A stretch of DNA of 25,102 nt, from assembly GCA_002422365.1 (NCBI GenBank), contig DIUO01000037.1, positions 1 to 25,102 of the forward strand, read 5' to 3'. The position numbers and the translations under genes were made by a program. Positions 1 to 7,927 of this stretch are shown piece by piece (the first letter of the stretch is position 1; the number at the start of each line of letters is the position of its first letter). The DNA is from Proteobacteria bacterium UBA6156 (GTDB lineage Bacteria; Pseudomonadota; Alphaproteobacteria; UBA2136; UBA6156). The notes beneath the pieces were generated by a model. The model was not told where the DNA came from. It ran no database searches and saw only the letters and a list, made by a program, of their open reading frames with translations.

Positions 1-1447
1 TGGCCTGACGGATCCACCACGTGGCGTAGGTGCTAAACTTATAGCCGCGGCGGTATTCGAACTTATCGACCGCTTTCATCAGCCCGATGTTGCCTTCCTG
101 GATGAGATCGAGGAATTGCAGGCCACGGTTGACGTATTTTTTGGCGATGCTGATGACCAGACGGAGGTTGGCTTCGACCATTTCCTTCTTGGCCACGCTG
201 GCTTCGCGCTCGCCCTTGCGGGTGGTGCCGACGACTTGCTTGAACTCGGCGACGGTGAGGCCGTAGGGCTTGGTGTGCTCGTTCAGGGCGGCTTGCATGC
301 GCTTGAATTCCGGCTCGACGGCATTCAGTTTGGCGGTGGTTTCTTTCACGCCCTTTTTGGTTTTTTTGGCGAGCTTTTCGAGGATATCTTCGTCCATTTC
401 GTGGCCCAGCCAGGCGTCGAGGTAATCCATGCGGTTGACACCGGCTTTGTCGACCACCAGGCGCATGATGTCGCCTTCGGACTTGGTGAGATTGCGCGAG
501 ACTTCGAACAGCGTCTGCATCAATTCATCCACCCGGTTGTTGGTGAGCGGGATTTCGCGCATGATCGGCTTCATTTTTTCCAGCAGGTCGGCGTGCTTTT
601 TGGTCAGCTTGGCATCGATTTTGGTGGCCGAGAGGCGCTTGACGTCGAGCTTGGCGAGTTCCATGGCCATCGGCTCCAGCTGAGCAAAAAGCTCGAGCAG
701 CTTGGGCATAAGCTGGGCTTCCATAGCGGCCAGCGACATGATTTCGTTCTCTTCGTCGTCGGCGCCTTCGGCGTTTTCTTCTTCGCCTTCGGCGGTGGCT
801 TCTTTTTCTTTATCTTTGTCCTTGTCGGTATCGGCCGAGATGGCGGAGGGTTTGGAATCGACGATTTCGTCGTCCTTCGCGTTCAGTGCGGCTTCGGCTT
901 CGTCCAGCTCGTCTTGCGAGGGGCCGAGGGCGGCGGCAAGGTCGACGACATCGCGCAGGAAGCGCTTGCCATCTTGCACCTGGCCAAACCACTCCAGCAC
1001 CTGGCCATAGCACCAGACGCTGCTGAAGAGGCCGTCGTTCAGCTTCATTTTGCCCGCTTCAATCCGCTTGGCCAGTTCCACTTCGCCTTCGCGGGTGAGC
1101 AGTTCGACGCTGCCCATCTCGCGCAGGTACATGCGCACGGGGTCGTCGGTGCGGCCGTAGTCGTCGGCAACGGCGTTGGCCGGTTGCACCGCCACAGCCG
1201 TTTTGTTGCCAAAGAAGGCCGGGTGGGCCGCCATCATGTCGCCTTCGCCTTCGTCGGCACGCTTGGAGGTGACCGGCGCGCCCACGGCGACCACGACCTG
1301 AAGTTGCTCGTCGTCGTCTTCGTCGGTGTGGACCACGTCGTCGGCGGCCTCTTGCACCGGGGCGTCGTCAACCTCAATGGCGAGGATGTCCTCGTCGTGG
1401 TGGTCTTCGGTGCCGGTGCTGCGGGTGGTGCCTGTGGGTTGCGTCAT
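1..1447 (-). CDS. rpoD: RNA polymerase primary sigma factor, 3' part outside window
   Basis: Housekeeping sigma-70 factor that directs RNA polymerase to promoters. Translated from the ATG at 1447, the protein shows region 1.2 at about residues 100-130 (DDPVRMYLREMG, then VELAKRIE), a long acidic non-conserved insert, and region 2 near the left edge (EANLRLVISIAKKYVNRG, LIQEGNIGLMKAVDKFEY, FSTYATWWIRQA). The rest of region 2.4 and regions 3 and 4 lie outside the window. The first 100 residues are acidic and low in complexity, and I see no typical region 1.1. In-frame stops upstream exclude a longer N-terminus. A GAAGGA site lies 10 nt before the start. dnaG is 157 bp upstream on the same strand, so the two probably form the usual dnaG-rpoD operon. 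The intervening DNA carries TTGTAAC twice (1561-1567, 1573-1579). Confidence 0.97.
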   Translation of the reverse strand, partial: MTQPTGTTRSTGTEDHHDEDILAIEVDDAPVQEAADDVVHTDEDDDEQLQVVVAVGAPVTSKRADEGEGDMMAAHPAFFGNKTAVAVQPANAVADDYGRTDDPVRMYLREMGSVELLTREGEVELAKRIEAGKMKLNDGLFSSVWCYGQVLEWFGQVQDGKRFLRDVVDLAAALGPSQDELDEAEAALNAKDDEIVDSKPSAISADTDKDKDKEKEATAEGEEENAEGADDEENEIMSLAAMEAQLMPKLLELFAQLEPMAMELAKLDVKRLSATKIDAKLTKKHADLLEKMKPIMREIPLTNNRVDELMQTLFEVSRNLTKSEGDIMRLVVDKAGVNRMDYLDAWLGHEMDEDILEKLAKKTKKGVKETTAKLNAVEPEFKRMQAALNEHTKPYGLTVAEFKQVVGTTRKGEREASVAKKEMVEANLRLVISIAKKYVNRGLQFLDLIQEGNIGLMKAVDKFEYRRGYKFSTYATWWIRQA

Positions 1448-1604
1448 GATTGCGGTGTCCTTCGTTTCCGGGCGTGCGTGGTGAGTGGACGCACATTCCG
1501 GACGGTGACCCGCCCAGGTGCGCCTGCTTCAACACGTATGTGTAAGCTGTTGAGCCCCATTTGTAACATACGTTGTAACGGGGTAAACAAAGCTTCTGTT
1601 CCTG

Positions 1605-3404
1605 CTAGATGGGACGGCGGGGCGACGGTGTCAAGACCGTGGAGGCACTTTCTTTCAAATCTTTGAATTTATTCCAGCTTTCGGGTGCGAACCAATCGGT
1701 GTTTTTTAAGGTTTCTGTATACTTAGCGCGACTCTGGCTTTGGGCCCGCCAGAGGTTGTGCTGATTGTGAAAAAGGGCGAGTGCGTCGGTCTCGGGCGCC
1801 AGGGTGAAGACGCCGGTGCTGGTGAGGAGGTCGGCCACTGTGGTGCTGTGGGGGCCCTGCTGGAGGTCTTGCGCCAGGTCTTCCGGCGGCAATTTGAGCA
1901 CCACGTAGGCGCGCACCACGGCCTGGGCGAGCTCGGCCAGCGGACCGGGCGGGAAGGTGAGGCTGCCGAGAGTTTCATCGACCTGCGGCAGAATGTGCGG
2001 CCAGCGGCAGACGAGGGCGAGGAGGGTGCGGGTGGCGGCGTCGCCTTGAATGGCGGGTTTGTAGTCGCGCGGGGCCTGCATAACGCTTTGGGCCAGCGGT
2101 GCCTTGGCCCCTGCCCCGCCCCTGGTGCCGCGCACGGCTTGCCAGAGTTTATCCTTAAGAGTTTGGCCATAGGCGCGGCGGATGGTGGGGTTGGTGATTT
2201 GCGCCAGCAGTTGCGCGAGTTCGGTTTCGAGCGTGGCGCGGCCATCGGCAGTGGTGGCGTCGGCAAGGCTGGAGAGTTGCTGCCAGAGAAGGTTCTCCAG
2301 CGAGGTGGTTTGGGTGAGGAGGGTGCGGAAGGTGGCGATGCCGTCTTTTTGTACCAGGCTGTCCGGGTCTTCTCCCTGCGGGAGGAAGACGAAGTTGAGG
2401 GTACGGCCGGGCTCCAGCACGCTAAGCGCCCGGTTGGCCATGCGCAGGGCGGCGGTGCGGCCTGCGGCGTCGCCATCGAGGCACACGACAGGGTGCGGGT
2501 TTTGCTGCCAGAGGAGGGTGATTTGCTCGGCCGTGACCGACGTGCCCAGCGGGGCCACGGCGGTTTTGAAGCCTGCCTGATAGAGGGCGATGACGTCCAT
2601 GTACCCTTCTACCAGCACCAGCTGGCCGCTGGATTTGAGGTGCGGCTTGGCGCGGTGGAGATTGTAGAGGAGGTAGGATTTGTTGAAGAAGGGGGTTTCT
2701 GGCGAGTTGAGGTATTTGGGTTCGCCTTTGCCCATAACGCGGCCACCGAAGCCGACGACGCGGCCCTGGCTGTCGTGGATGGGGAACATCAGGCGGTCGC
2801 GGAAGCGGTCGTAGTCCCTCCCCTGCCCGTTGTTGGCCTGGGCCGATTTTTCCGACTGGGTGGTGAGGCCGGTGGCTTTCAGCACCTCTGGCGTAAAGCC
2901 CTCGCTGAGCAGGGCGTTTTTGGTGGCGTCCCAACTGTCTGGTGCATAGCCGAGTTGGAATTCGGCCACCGTGGCCTCTGTCAGCGCGCGTTTGGCAATG
3001 TAGGCGCGGGCGGTGTCGTTCAGGCTGCGGTGGAAGAATACGGCGGCCCTCTCTAGCGCCTTGGCGCCGCTTTGGCGCTTTTGGGCGGCGGCGGGGTCGG
3101 TCGGTTCGGCATCCGGCAGTTTAATGCCGGCTTGGCGGGCCAAGCGGCCGACGACTTCGGTGAAGGTGCCGCCTTGGGTTTCTTGCACAAAGGTAATCAC
3201 GTCTCCGCCTGCGCCGCAGCCGAAGCAGTAGTAGCTGTTTTGGTCTTCCCGTACATGGAAGCTGGCCGATTTTTCGGTATGGAACGGGCAGCAGCCCCAC
3301 CAGGCGCGGCCCTTCTTCTTCATGTTCGGCACGACTTTGCGCACCTCGTCGACAATGTTCAGGCGGGTTTTCACTTGCTCGATGATGTGCGGCGGATACT
3401 TCAT
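1605..3404 (-). CDS. dnaG: DNA primase
   Basis: Makes the RNA primers for leading- and lagging-strand DNA synthesis at the replication fork. The 599-residue protein has the CHC2 zinc finger (ligands C39, H42, C60, C63), a primase core, and a Toprim domain with EGYMD (E266) and DGD (310-312) that binds catalytic metal. The length is usual for bacterial DnaG. The C-terminal third, expected to bind DnaB helicase, is poorly conserved and I infer it only by position. The start MKYPPHII fits the family. A weak AAAGG sits about 11 nt upstream. The gene is divergent from greA across 182 bp, and rpoD follows downstream. No rpsU is present between or before them. Confidence 0.98.
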   Translation of the reverse strand: MKYPPHIIEQVKTRLNIVDEVRKVVPNMKKKGRAWWGCCPFHTEKSASFHVREDQNSYYCFGCGAGGDVITFVQETQGGTFTEVVGRLARQAGIKLPDAEPTDPAAAQKRQSGAKALERAAVFFHRSLNDTARAYIAKRALTEATVAEFQLGYAPDSWDATKNALLSEGFTPEVLKATGLTTQSEKSAQANNGQGRDYDRFRDRLMFPIHDSQGRVVGFGGRVMGKGEPKYLNSPETPFFNKSYLLYNLHRAKPHLKSSGQLVLVEGYMDVIALYQAGFKTAVAPLGTSVTAEQITLLWQQNPHPVVCLDGDAAGRTAALRMANRALSVLEPGRTLNFVFLPQGEDPDSLVQKDGIATFRTLLTQTTSLENLLWQQLSSLADATTADGRATLETELAQLLAQITNPTIRRAYGQTLKDKLWQAVRGTRGGAGAKAPLAQSVMQAPRDYKPAIQGDAATRTLLALVCRWPHILPQVDETLGSLTFPPGPLAELAQAVVRAYVVLKLPPEDLAQDLQQGPHSTTVADLLTSTGVFTLAPETDALALFHNQHNLWRAQSQSRAKYTETLKNTDWFAPESWNKFKDLKESASTVLTPSPRRPI

Positions 3405-3496
3405 CCGATATTCGACCTTTTTCCCTCTCCCACTATCTTCTCTCTGGGGCCTACCATAGAGGGCTTGCGGGTTGGGGGCAAGTGTGGTTTATTTGG

Positions 3497-3542
3497 TTTA
3501 CGGCTGTTTTAACGGCTGTTTTTATTTGTGTGACCCACACAA
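3497..3542 (+). promoter_or_regulatory. Control region upstream of greA: possible promoter, direct repeat and palindrome
   Basis: Between dnaG and greA there is an 11-bp direct repeat ACGGCTGTTTT at 3500-3510 and 3512-3522. It is followed by a 17-bp palindrome at 3526-3542 (TTGTGTG, spacer ACC, CACACAA). TTTACG (3497) and TTTTAT (3520), 17 bp apart, could be -35 and -10 boxes, which would put the palindrome at the transcription start. Promoter assignment is weak. The repeats are read directly from the sequence. Confidence 0.4.
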
Positions 3543-3586
3543 TAAGAAATGCCACAACGAGATACGAGATAACGAAAGGACACGCC

Positions 3587-4069
<483 letters not shown>

Positions 4070-4071
4070 AA

Positions 4072-4097
4072 GCGGTGCCGCCCGAAGGCGGCACCGC
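4072..4097 (-). terminator. Hairpin terminator with UUCG loop
   Basis: Perfect 11-bp stem, 4072-4082 with 4087-4097. On the minus strand the loop is TTCG closed by C-G, the extra-stable cUUCGg tetraloop, and the hairpin is followed by TTTTA. It therefore terminates the minus-strand gene at 4112 and probably also greA on the plus strand, where no T run follows. Confidence 0.75.
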
Positions 4098-4111
4098 GTG
4101 GGTTCGATGCA

Positions 4112-4612
4112 TCAGCTCCGTCTTCTCCTCCTCTCGAAGTCGATGATCATTGCGACGTTTACCGCCATGGAGAGTCCGAGAAGACTGCTCCCCAGCGGCA
4201 CCGCGAAGGTCGCCCACAAGGGCGGGGAGTAATAGCGTTCCATGACGTACTCATGGAACGGGACGGCGGTGATCGCGGTGATCACGACGAACACCGCTAT
4301 CACCGCGATCGCCAAGACGGCGTCGGCGATCGGCGACGCCGCCGGGGCCGTCTTGGCCGCCGGGGCCGTCTTGGCCGTCGGGGCCGGGGGGAAATTCCCC
4401 CGGGTGACCCCGTGCTCGGCGAGGTCGCCCTCGTCGAGCGAGAGGGTGACCCCCCCGCCGCTCCAGGCGAAGTGCGCCTGGATTCCGAGTTTTGTCAGGA
4501 AGGCGCGAGCGGCGCTCGCGTATTCCCCCGAAGTAAATTCGATGACGAGGGGACCGTTGGGGTCCCAGTGGGCCCCCCGGTCCTGCAGGTAGTTCTGAAC
4601 GTTGCCGCTCAT
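4112..4612 (-). CDS. Hypothetical membrane protein with two C-terminal helices
   Basis: Not recognised. The product is 166 residues from the ATG at 4612 (MSGNVQNYLQDRG). That start is preferred over an upstream TTG because GGAG at 4622-4625 lies 9 nt before it. The N-terminal 70 or so residues look like a small soluble domain (LVIEFTSGEYASAARAFLTKLG). A Pro/Ala/Lys/Thr-rich linker follows with a short repeat (TAKTAPAAKTAPAAS). Then come two hydrophobic segments (AVLAIAVIAVFVVITAITAV and a second around LWATFAVPLGSSLLGLSMAV) and a basic end (RRRRRS). The topology would place the N-terminal domain in the cytoplasm if the Arg-rich end is also inside. Phe codons are 7 TTC of 8, unlike core genes here. 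It has its own promoter-like sequence and terminator. Confidence 0.75.
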   Translation of the reverse strand: MSGNVQNYLQDRGAHWDPNGPLVIEFTSGEYASAARAFLTKLGIQAHFAWSGGGVTLSLDEGDLAEHGVTRGNFPPAPTAKTAPAAKTAPAASPIADAVLAIAVIAVFVVITAITAVPFHEYVMERYYSPPLWATFAVPLGSSLLGLSMAVNVAMIIDFERRRRRS

Positions 4613-4659
4613 TTTATTAATCTCCAAAAGGTCTCTCCTGCAGCGGAATTGCGGCAGGA

Positions 4660-4689
4660 ATATTATTACATTCCAACTTATGGTTACAA
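4660..4689 (-). promoter_or_regulatory. Candidate promoter of the orphan membrane protein gene
   Basis: On the minus strand TTGTAA (4689-4684) and TAATAT (4665-4660) are separated by 18 bp. Between this -10 and the start codon lies an imperfect hairpin (CCTGC pairing with GCAGG) followed by the GGAG ribosome site. Assignment rests on consensus match only. Confidence 0.35.
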
Positions 4690-4710
4690 TGGACTGAATT
4701 TACAAGGGGC

Positions 4711-5265
4711 TTAGCGCAGAAATATATTGGTTTGGGGATTATAGATGCGCGAGGGGGTGCCGGAGAGCGGCTGTGGCAGGGTGAGGGCGGGGATGTTGGG
4801 GGGGAGTTGTTCGGCCATGGTGGCGGGCGGTTGGCCGCTGAGGTTGAGGCTGGTGCTGACAATGGGTTGGGCGGTGGCGGCGAGGTACTCTTGCATATAA
4901 GCCGGGTTGGGCAGGCGCACGGCGATGGTGGGCAAGCCGCCGGTGAGCAGGGACGGCAAGGTGGGCAGAGCGGGTAGGACAAGCGTGGTGGCGGGTTGGC
5001 GGGGCTGCCAGTGCTCGGTGATAGCGGATTGGCAGACCTCGGGGAGGCTTGGGCAGAGGAGGCTGAGCTGGGAGAGGTTGCTGATGAGGACGATGTAGCC
5101 TTTGGTAGGGGCGCGGTTTTTAGACTCCAGCAGGGTTTGCAGGGCGGTGAGGTTGAAGGGGTCGGCCACATAGCCGTAGACCCCTTCCGCCGGGGCGGCG
5201 CACACCTGGCCGCCGCGCAGGGCGGTGGTGAAGGTGTGCAGGGTTGCGGGGCTCCAGGTGGACAT
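4711..5265 (-). CDS. tsaC: L-threonylcarbamoyladenylate synthase, TsaC/YrdC family
   Basis: Makes threonylcarbamoyl-AMP from threonine, bicarbonate and ATP, the first step of the t6A37 modification of ANN-decoding tRNAs. The 184-residue protein matches the single-domain TsaC length (about 190), without the extra Sua5 domain. Visible family features are the N-terminal PAEGVYGYVADPFN, then LLESKNRAPTKGYIVLISN (the KR.xxKG segment), TIAVRLPNP, and VSTSLNLSGQPPATM near the end, closing with GTPSRIYNP. It has Ala at position 26 where PTEGVYG is usual. No clear ribosome site precedes the ATG. It is divergent from the orphan gene at 5350 across 84 bp, and no terminator is visible before the promoter of the next minus-strand gene. 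Confidence 0.9.
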   Translation of the reverse strand: MSTWSPATLHTFTTALRGGQVCAAPAEGVYGYVADPFNLTALQTLLESKNRAPTKGYIVLISNLSQLSLLCPSLPEVCQSAITEHWQPRQPATTLVLPALPTLPSLLTGGLPTIAVRLPNPAYMQEYLAATAQPIVSTSLNLSGQPPATMAEQLPPNIPALTLPQPLSGTPSRIYNPQTNIFLR

Positions 5266-5349
5266 GCTTGCGTGCTAGCAGATTTTGGCTTATTGGCAAA
5301 GGTGTTGAATTGCTTTTTATATTGAAACCGCATGCATAGGAGCAAAAAC

Positions 5350-5697
5350 ATGCGAGATGTGACCGTAGAGGTTCGTACGGGTACGATTTTCGGGAAGAAG
5401 GAGGTGACGGTGGTGGATTTTTCCGCCGATGTGTCGACTGCGGCAGAAGGTCGGCGCGTAAAGTGCCGCCTGTACCTCGGCAAGGGCAATCGCAATCTTT
5501 CCCAAGTTGCAGCCGAATCGCTGACCTACGCCTGCAGGGCACCCATACGCGGTATGTTGCAGCCTTCGCTGGAATCGCAAAGGCCGATTTCTATTTCCAA
5601 ACACCGCGGCCTGAACACGAGGATTGCGGACCTGGTCGAGAAACATGCCCCAGGTCTGAAATTCCTCATGTTCCAGAACATGGGCTACACGACGTAA
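5350..5697 (+). CDS. Hypothetical protein, 115 residues
   Basis: Not recognised. The start at 5350 (MRDVTVEVRTGTIFG) is fixed by AGGAG at 5338-5342, 7 nt upstream. An in-frame ATG at 5332 has no such site. The sequence is soluble and beta-rich at the N-terminus with alternating hydrophobic residues, has one Cys (position 65), and ends in KFLMFQNMGYTT. There is no signal peptide or membrane segment. TTGGCA (5293) and TTTATA (5316), spaced 17 bp, form a possible promoter between it and tsaC. The gene is monocistronic with its own terminator. Three of four Phe codons are TTC. Confidence 0.7.
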   Translation: MRDVTVEVRTGTIFGKKEVTVVDFSADVSTAAEGRRVKCRLYLGKGNRNLSQVAAESLTYACRAPIRGMLQPSLESQRPISISKHRGLNTRIADLVEKHAPGLKFLMFQNMGYTT

Positions 5698-5718
5698 CGC
5701 GTGCCGAGAGGCACAAGA

Positions 5719-5752
5719 GGCCGGGGGGTGACCCCTGGCCGACTTTGTTTTT
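5719..5752 (+). terminator. Intrinsic terminator, GTGA tetraloop
   Basis: Nine-pair stem (one G-U) 5719-5727 with 5732-5740, a GTGA (GNRA) loop, then a T-rich tail GACTTTGTTTTT. The tail runs into the stop codon of tadA on the opposite strand. A smaller hairpin with a GAGA loop (5701-5714) sits just before it. Confidence 0.75.
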
Positions 5753-6230
5753 AGGCGGGGTTGCGGAGGGTTTGGAAGAAGGATTGGAGGAGGGTGCGGC
5801 AGGCATCTTCTTCGATTCCGCCGAGGATTTGCGGCTTGAAATGCATGTGCTGCGGCACGCGGGCGCCGCTGACGGTGCCGCCGGATTTGGGGTCGTAGGC
5901 GCCGAAAATCACTTTTCCGACGCGGGCGTGACAGAGGGCGGCCATGCACATGGCGCAGGGTTCGAGTGTGACCGCGAGGGTGCAATCTTCTAAATAGCGG
6001 CGGGTTTTCAGGGCTTGGGCCAGGGCCAGCATTTCGGCGTGGGCGAGCGGGTTTTGGGCGGCTTCGACGCCATTATGGGCCTGAGCCAGCACTTCGCCTT
6101 CGGCATTGAGCAGGATGGCGGCGATGGGGAGCTCGGCCTTGCACCCACTTTGGCTTACGCCAGCCTGAGCAAGTGCTATGGCGCGCTGCATAATTGCGCT
6201 GGGTTGCAGGCTGGGCGGCTTGAGGTTCAT
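5751..6230 (-). CDS. tadA: tRNA(Arg) adenosine-34 deaminase TadA
   Basis: Deaminates the wobble adenosine of tRNA-Arg(ACG) to inosine. The 159-residue protein is a normal-length zinc deaminase with HAE (H64, E66) and PCAMC (C92, C95), giving the zinc ligands and the proton-shuttling Glu. GAYDPKSGG downstream is also typical. I start it at the ATG at 6230 (MNLKPPSLQP). The open frame runs much further upstream on the minus strand, but that part is the antisense of the neighbouring gene. No clear ribosome site is visible. The gene is head to head with the amidotransferase gene, with only 23 bp between start codons, so each promoter must lie largely inside the other gene or the mRNAs have very short leaders. 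Confidence 0.93.
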   Translation of the reverse strand: MNLKPPSLQPSAIMQRAIALAQAGVSQSGCKAELPIAAILLNAEGEVLAQAHNGVEAAQNPLAHAEMLALAQALKTRRYLEDCTLAVTLEPCAMCMAALCHARVGKVIFGAYDPKSGGTVSGARVPQHMHFKPQILGGIEEDACRTLLQSFFQTLRNPA

Positions 6231-6253
6231 GGTGGATGATATAGGATGTTTGG

Positions 6254-6961
6254 ATGGATAGAACAAGACGCCCCGTAATAGGTATTTTAATGGATTGGCA
6301 GGTAAAGGGCAGCTACAGCCCGCGCCCGCATTATGCGATACGCGACAGTTATTTTCAGGCCGTGTGGGATGCCGGGGGCTTGCCGATAGGCTTGCCGTTG
6401 CTGGAAGCGGCGGGGCATGATTATTTGGTTGAGGTAGACGGCGTGATTGTGCCCGGTGGCGACTACCCCAGCCCCAGCCGTTGGTATGGCGACGGCCACG
6501 GCATTGCCGACGAACACCCGCGCAGTGTGGTGAATGAACAGATGGTGCGCGATTTATTGTTGCTGGATAAGCCGTTTTTGGCGATTTGTGCCGGCCACCA
6601 GGAGCTGGCGGCAGCCACCGGAGGCCTGCTGTATTGGCGGGTGAAGGACAGTTTACCTGGTGCGGGCAACCACCGTGGCACCACCCCCACCGAGCCGAGC
6701 CACGACGTGCTGGTGCAGCCGGGGACGCTTTTGCACAAGCTGGTGGGGGTGGAGCGGTTTGCGGTGAATAGTCATCACCACGAAGCGGTGAAGAGTTTGG
6801 GCGACGGTGTGATTGTGAGCGGGCTGGCGCCGGACGGCGTGATTGAGGCGATTGAAGTGCCCGGTAAGCGTTTTGCACTGGGGGTGCAGTGGCACCCGGA
6901 GTTTGGGTTGAGTGAGGCTGACCATGCGTTGTTTGTAGGTTTAGTTAACGCGGCCAAATAG
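6254..6961 (+). CDS. Peptidase C26 family glutamine amidotransferase-like hydrolase
   Basis: Class I glutamine amidotransferase fold. The family includes gamma-glutamyl-GABA hydrolase (PuuD), which splits gamma-glutamyl amides. The 235-residue protein shows VIVPGGDYPSPSRWYGD, the nucleophile Cys112 in ICAGHQELAAATGG, VNSHHHEAV, and the catalytic His214 and Glu216 in GVQWHPE. AGGA lies 8 nt before the ATG at 6254. There are no polyamine genes beside it, so a role in putrescine breakdown is not supported by context, and the substrate is open. It is monocistronic, with a strong terminator just after the stop. Length is slightly below the usual 250. Confidence 0.88.
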   Translation: MDRTRRPVIGILMDWQVKGSYSPRPHYAIRDSYFQAVWDAGGLPIGLPLLEAAGHDYLVEVDGVIVPGGDYPSPSRWYGDGHGIADEHPRSVVNEQMVRDLLLLDKPFLAICAGHQELAAATGGLLYWRVKDSLPGAGNHRGTTPTEPSHDVLVQPGTLLHKLVGVERFAVNSHHHEAVKSLGDGVIVSGLAPDGVIEAIEVPGKRFALGVQWHPEFGLSEADHALFVGLVNAAK

Positions 6962-6966
6962 GTGAA

Positions 6967-6993
6967 GGGGGGCACGGATGCCCCCCCTTTTTT
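6967..6993 (+). terminator. Intrinsic terminator
   Basis: Stem GGGGGGC (6967-6973) with GCCCCCC (6980-6986), loop ACGGAT, followed by CTTTTTT. It begins 5 bp after the amidotransferase stop codon. Confidence 0.9.
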
Positions 6994-6996
6994 CAA

Positions 6997-7084
6997 TCTC
7001 GTTGCCGAGAAGCAGGCCTTGACGGGCGCTGCTGACCTCCAGTGTAAAACGGTTAGCAGGGAGTTTCCGCTGCGCGGATGCTCC
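6997..7084 (+). ncRNA. Candidate structured RNA or leader upstream of rluB
   Basis: Three hairpins in tandem: TCTCG/CGAGA (6997-7010, loop TTGC); a nine-pair stem CTGCTGACC (7029-7037) with GGTTAGCAG (7051-7059); and, immediately adjacent, GGAG...CCGC with GCGG...CTCC (7060-7084, loop TGC, 3x3 internal loop). They sit between the terminator of the preceding gene and rluB. The remaining bases to the rluB start contain no recognisable gene. Whether this is a 5' leader or a separate RNA is not decided by the sequence. Confidence 0.35.
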
Positions 7085-7183
7085 GTGATGTTTCCGTCTT
7101 ACATGTTGATGATGTTGGGATTGCTTTGGAATGTCAAGGAATATGACTTGATTTTGCGGGTGGTTGGCCCCACAAGGTGAAGT

Positions 7184-7927
7184 ATGCGATTGAATGTGTA
7201 TTTGCAACGGGCAGGGGTGGGCAGCCGCCGCGAGGCGGAGCGTATGGTGGCGGCGGGTGCGGTGACCGTGAATGGTGCCGTGGCCACTGTGACTACGGCG
7301 GTGGAAGACGGTGATGTGGTGGCGGTTGATGGCAAGCCGGTGGGTGTGGAGACAGCCCCCCGGCCGAGGATTTACAAATACCATAAGCCTGTAGGCGTGA
7401 TTGTGACCGCGCGCGACCATGAGGGGCGCAAAACGCTGTATGAAGCGCTGGCCGAGCTGCCGGAAGCCCGTGGCATGCCGCGCATTATGCCCGTGGGGCG
7501 GCTGGATTTGAACAGCGAGGGCTTGCTGCTGCTGACCACCGACGGCGGGCTGGCGCAGACGTTGATGAGCCCGAAGACTGAGCTAAAACGCGAATACCAC
7601 GTGCGGGTGTTTGGCGTGCTGAACGAGAAGCAGATGGCGCAGTTTAAGAAGGGCGTGACGATATCTGATATTTATTATCGGGGGGCCGAAATTGAGCTGA
7701 TGACCACCAGCGAGAGCGGCAAAAACACCTGGTACAAAGTGGTGCTGCGCGAGGGCAAGAACCGCGAGATACGGCGGATATTCAACCACTTTGGCTGCGA
7801 GGTGAACCGCCTGTTGCGGGTGCAATATGGCCCGTTTACGCTGGGTGATTTACCGAAACATGGTCTGGTGGAAGTGGCGGCGAGTGAGGTGGAGGCTTTG
7901 GTGAAGGAATTGCAAGCCCGTGGCTAA
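7184..7927 (+). CDS. rluB: 23S rRNA pseudouridine synthase, RluB/RsuA family
   Basis: Converts a uridine of 23S rRNA (2605 in E. coli numbering for RluB) to pseudouridine. The 247-residue protein begins with an S4 RNA-binding domain (LNVYLQRAGVGSRREAERMVAAGAVTVNG is its core), followed by the synthase domain with the catalytic Asp108 in PVGRLDLNSEGLLLLT and the KNREIRRIF motif near 190. The start MRLNVYLQ has AAGGTGA upstream. It overlaps rsmD by 8 bp, so two rRNA-modifying enzymes are translationally coupled. RsuA (16S) is a close paralogue. RluB is favoured by the YKYHKPVGVIVTARD region, but assignment within the family is not absolute. Confidence 0.9.
   Translation: MRLNVYLQRAGVGSRREAERMVAAGAVTVNGAVATVTTAVEDGDVVAVDGKPVGVETAPRPRIYKYHKPVGVIVTARDHEGRKTLYEALAELPEARGMPRIMPVGRLDLNSEGLLLLTTDGGLAQTLMSPKTELKREYHVRVFGVLNEKQMAQFKKGVTISDIYYRGAEIELMTTSESGKNTWYKVVLREGKNREIRRIFNHFGCEVNRLLRVQYGPFTLGDLPKHGLVEVAASEVEALVKELQARG

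Noticed and set aside
1561..1579. TGTAAC half-sites before rpoD like those in the toxin-antitoxin operator
   Set aside because: Spacing (12 bp) and orientation differ from the operator, and six bases are too few for a claim of shared control.
116..1666. Long plus-strand open frame opposite rpoD
   Set aside because: It is the antisense of the sigma factor. The minus strand reads a clear sigma-70 protein, and the plus product is Phe/Gly/Val-rich nonsense typical of shadow frames.
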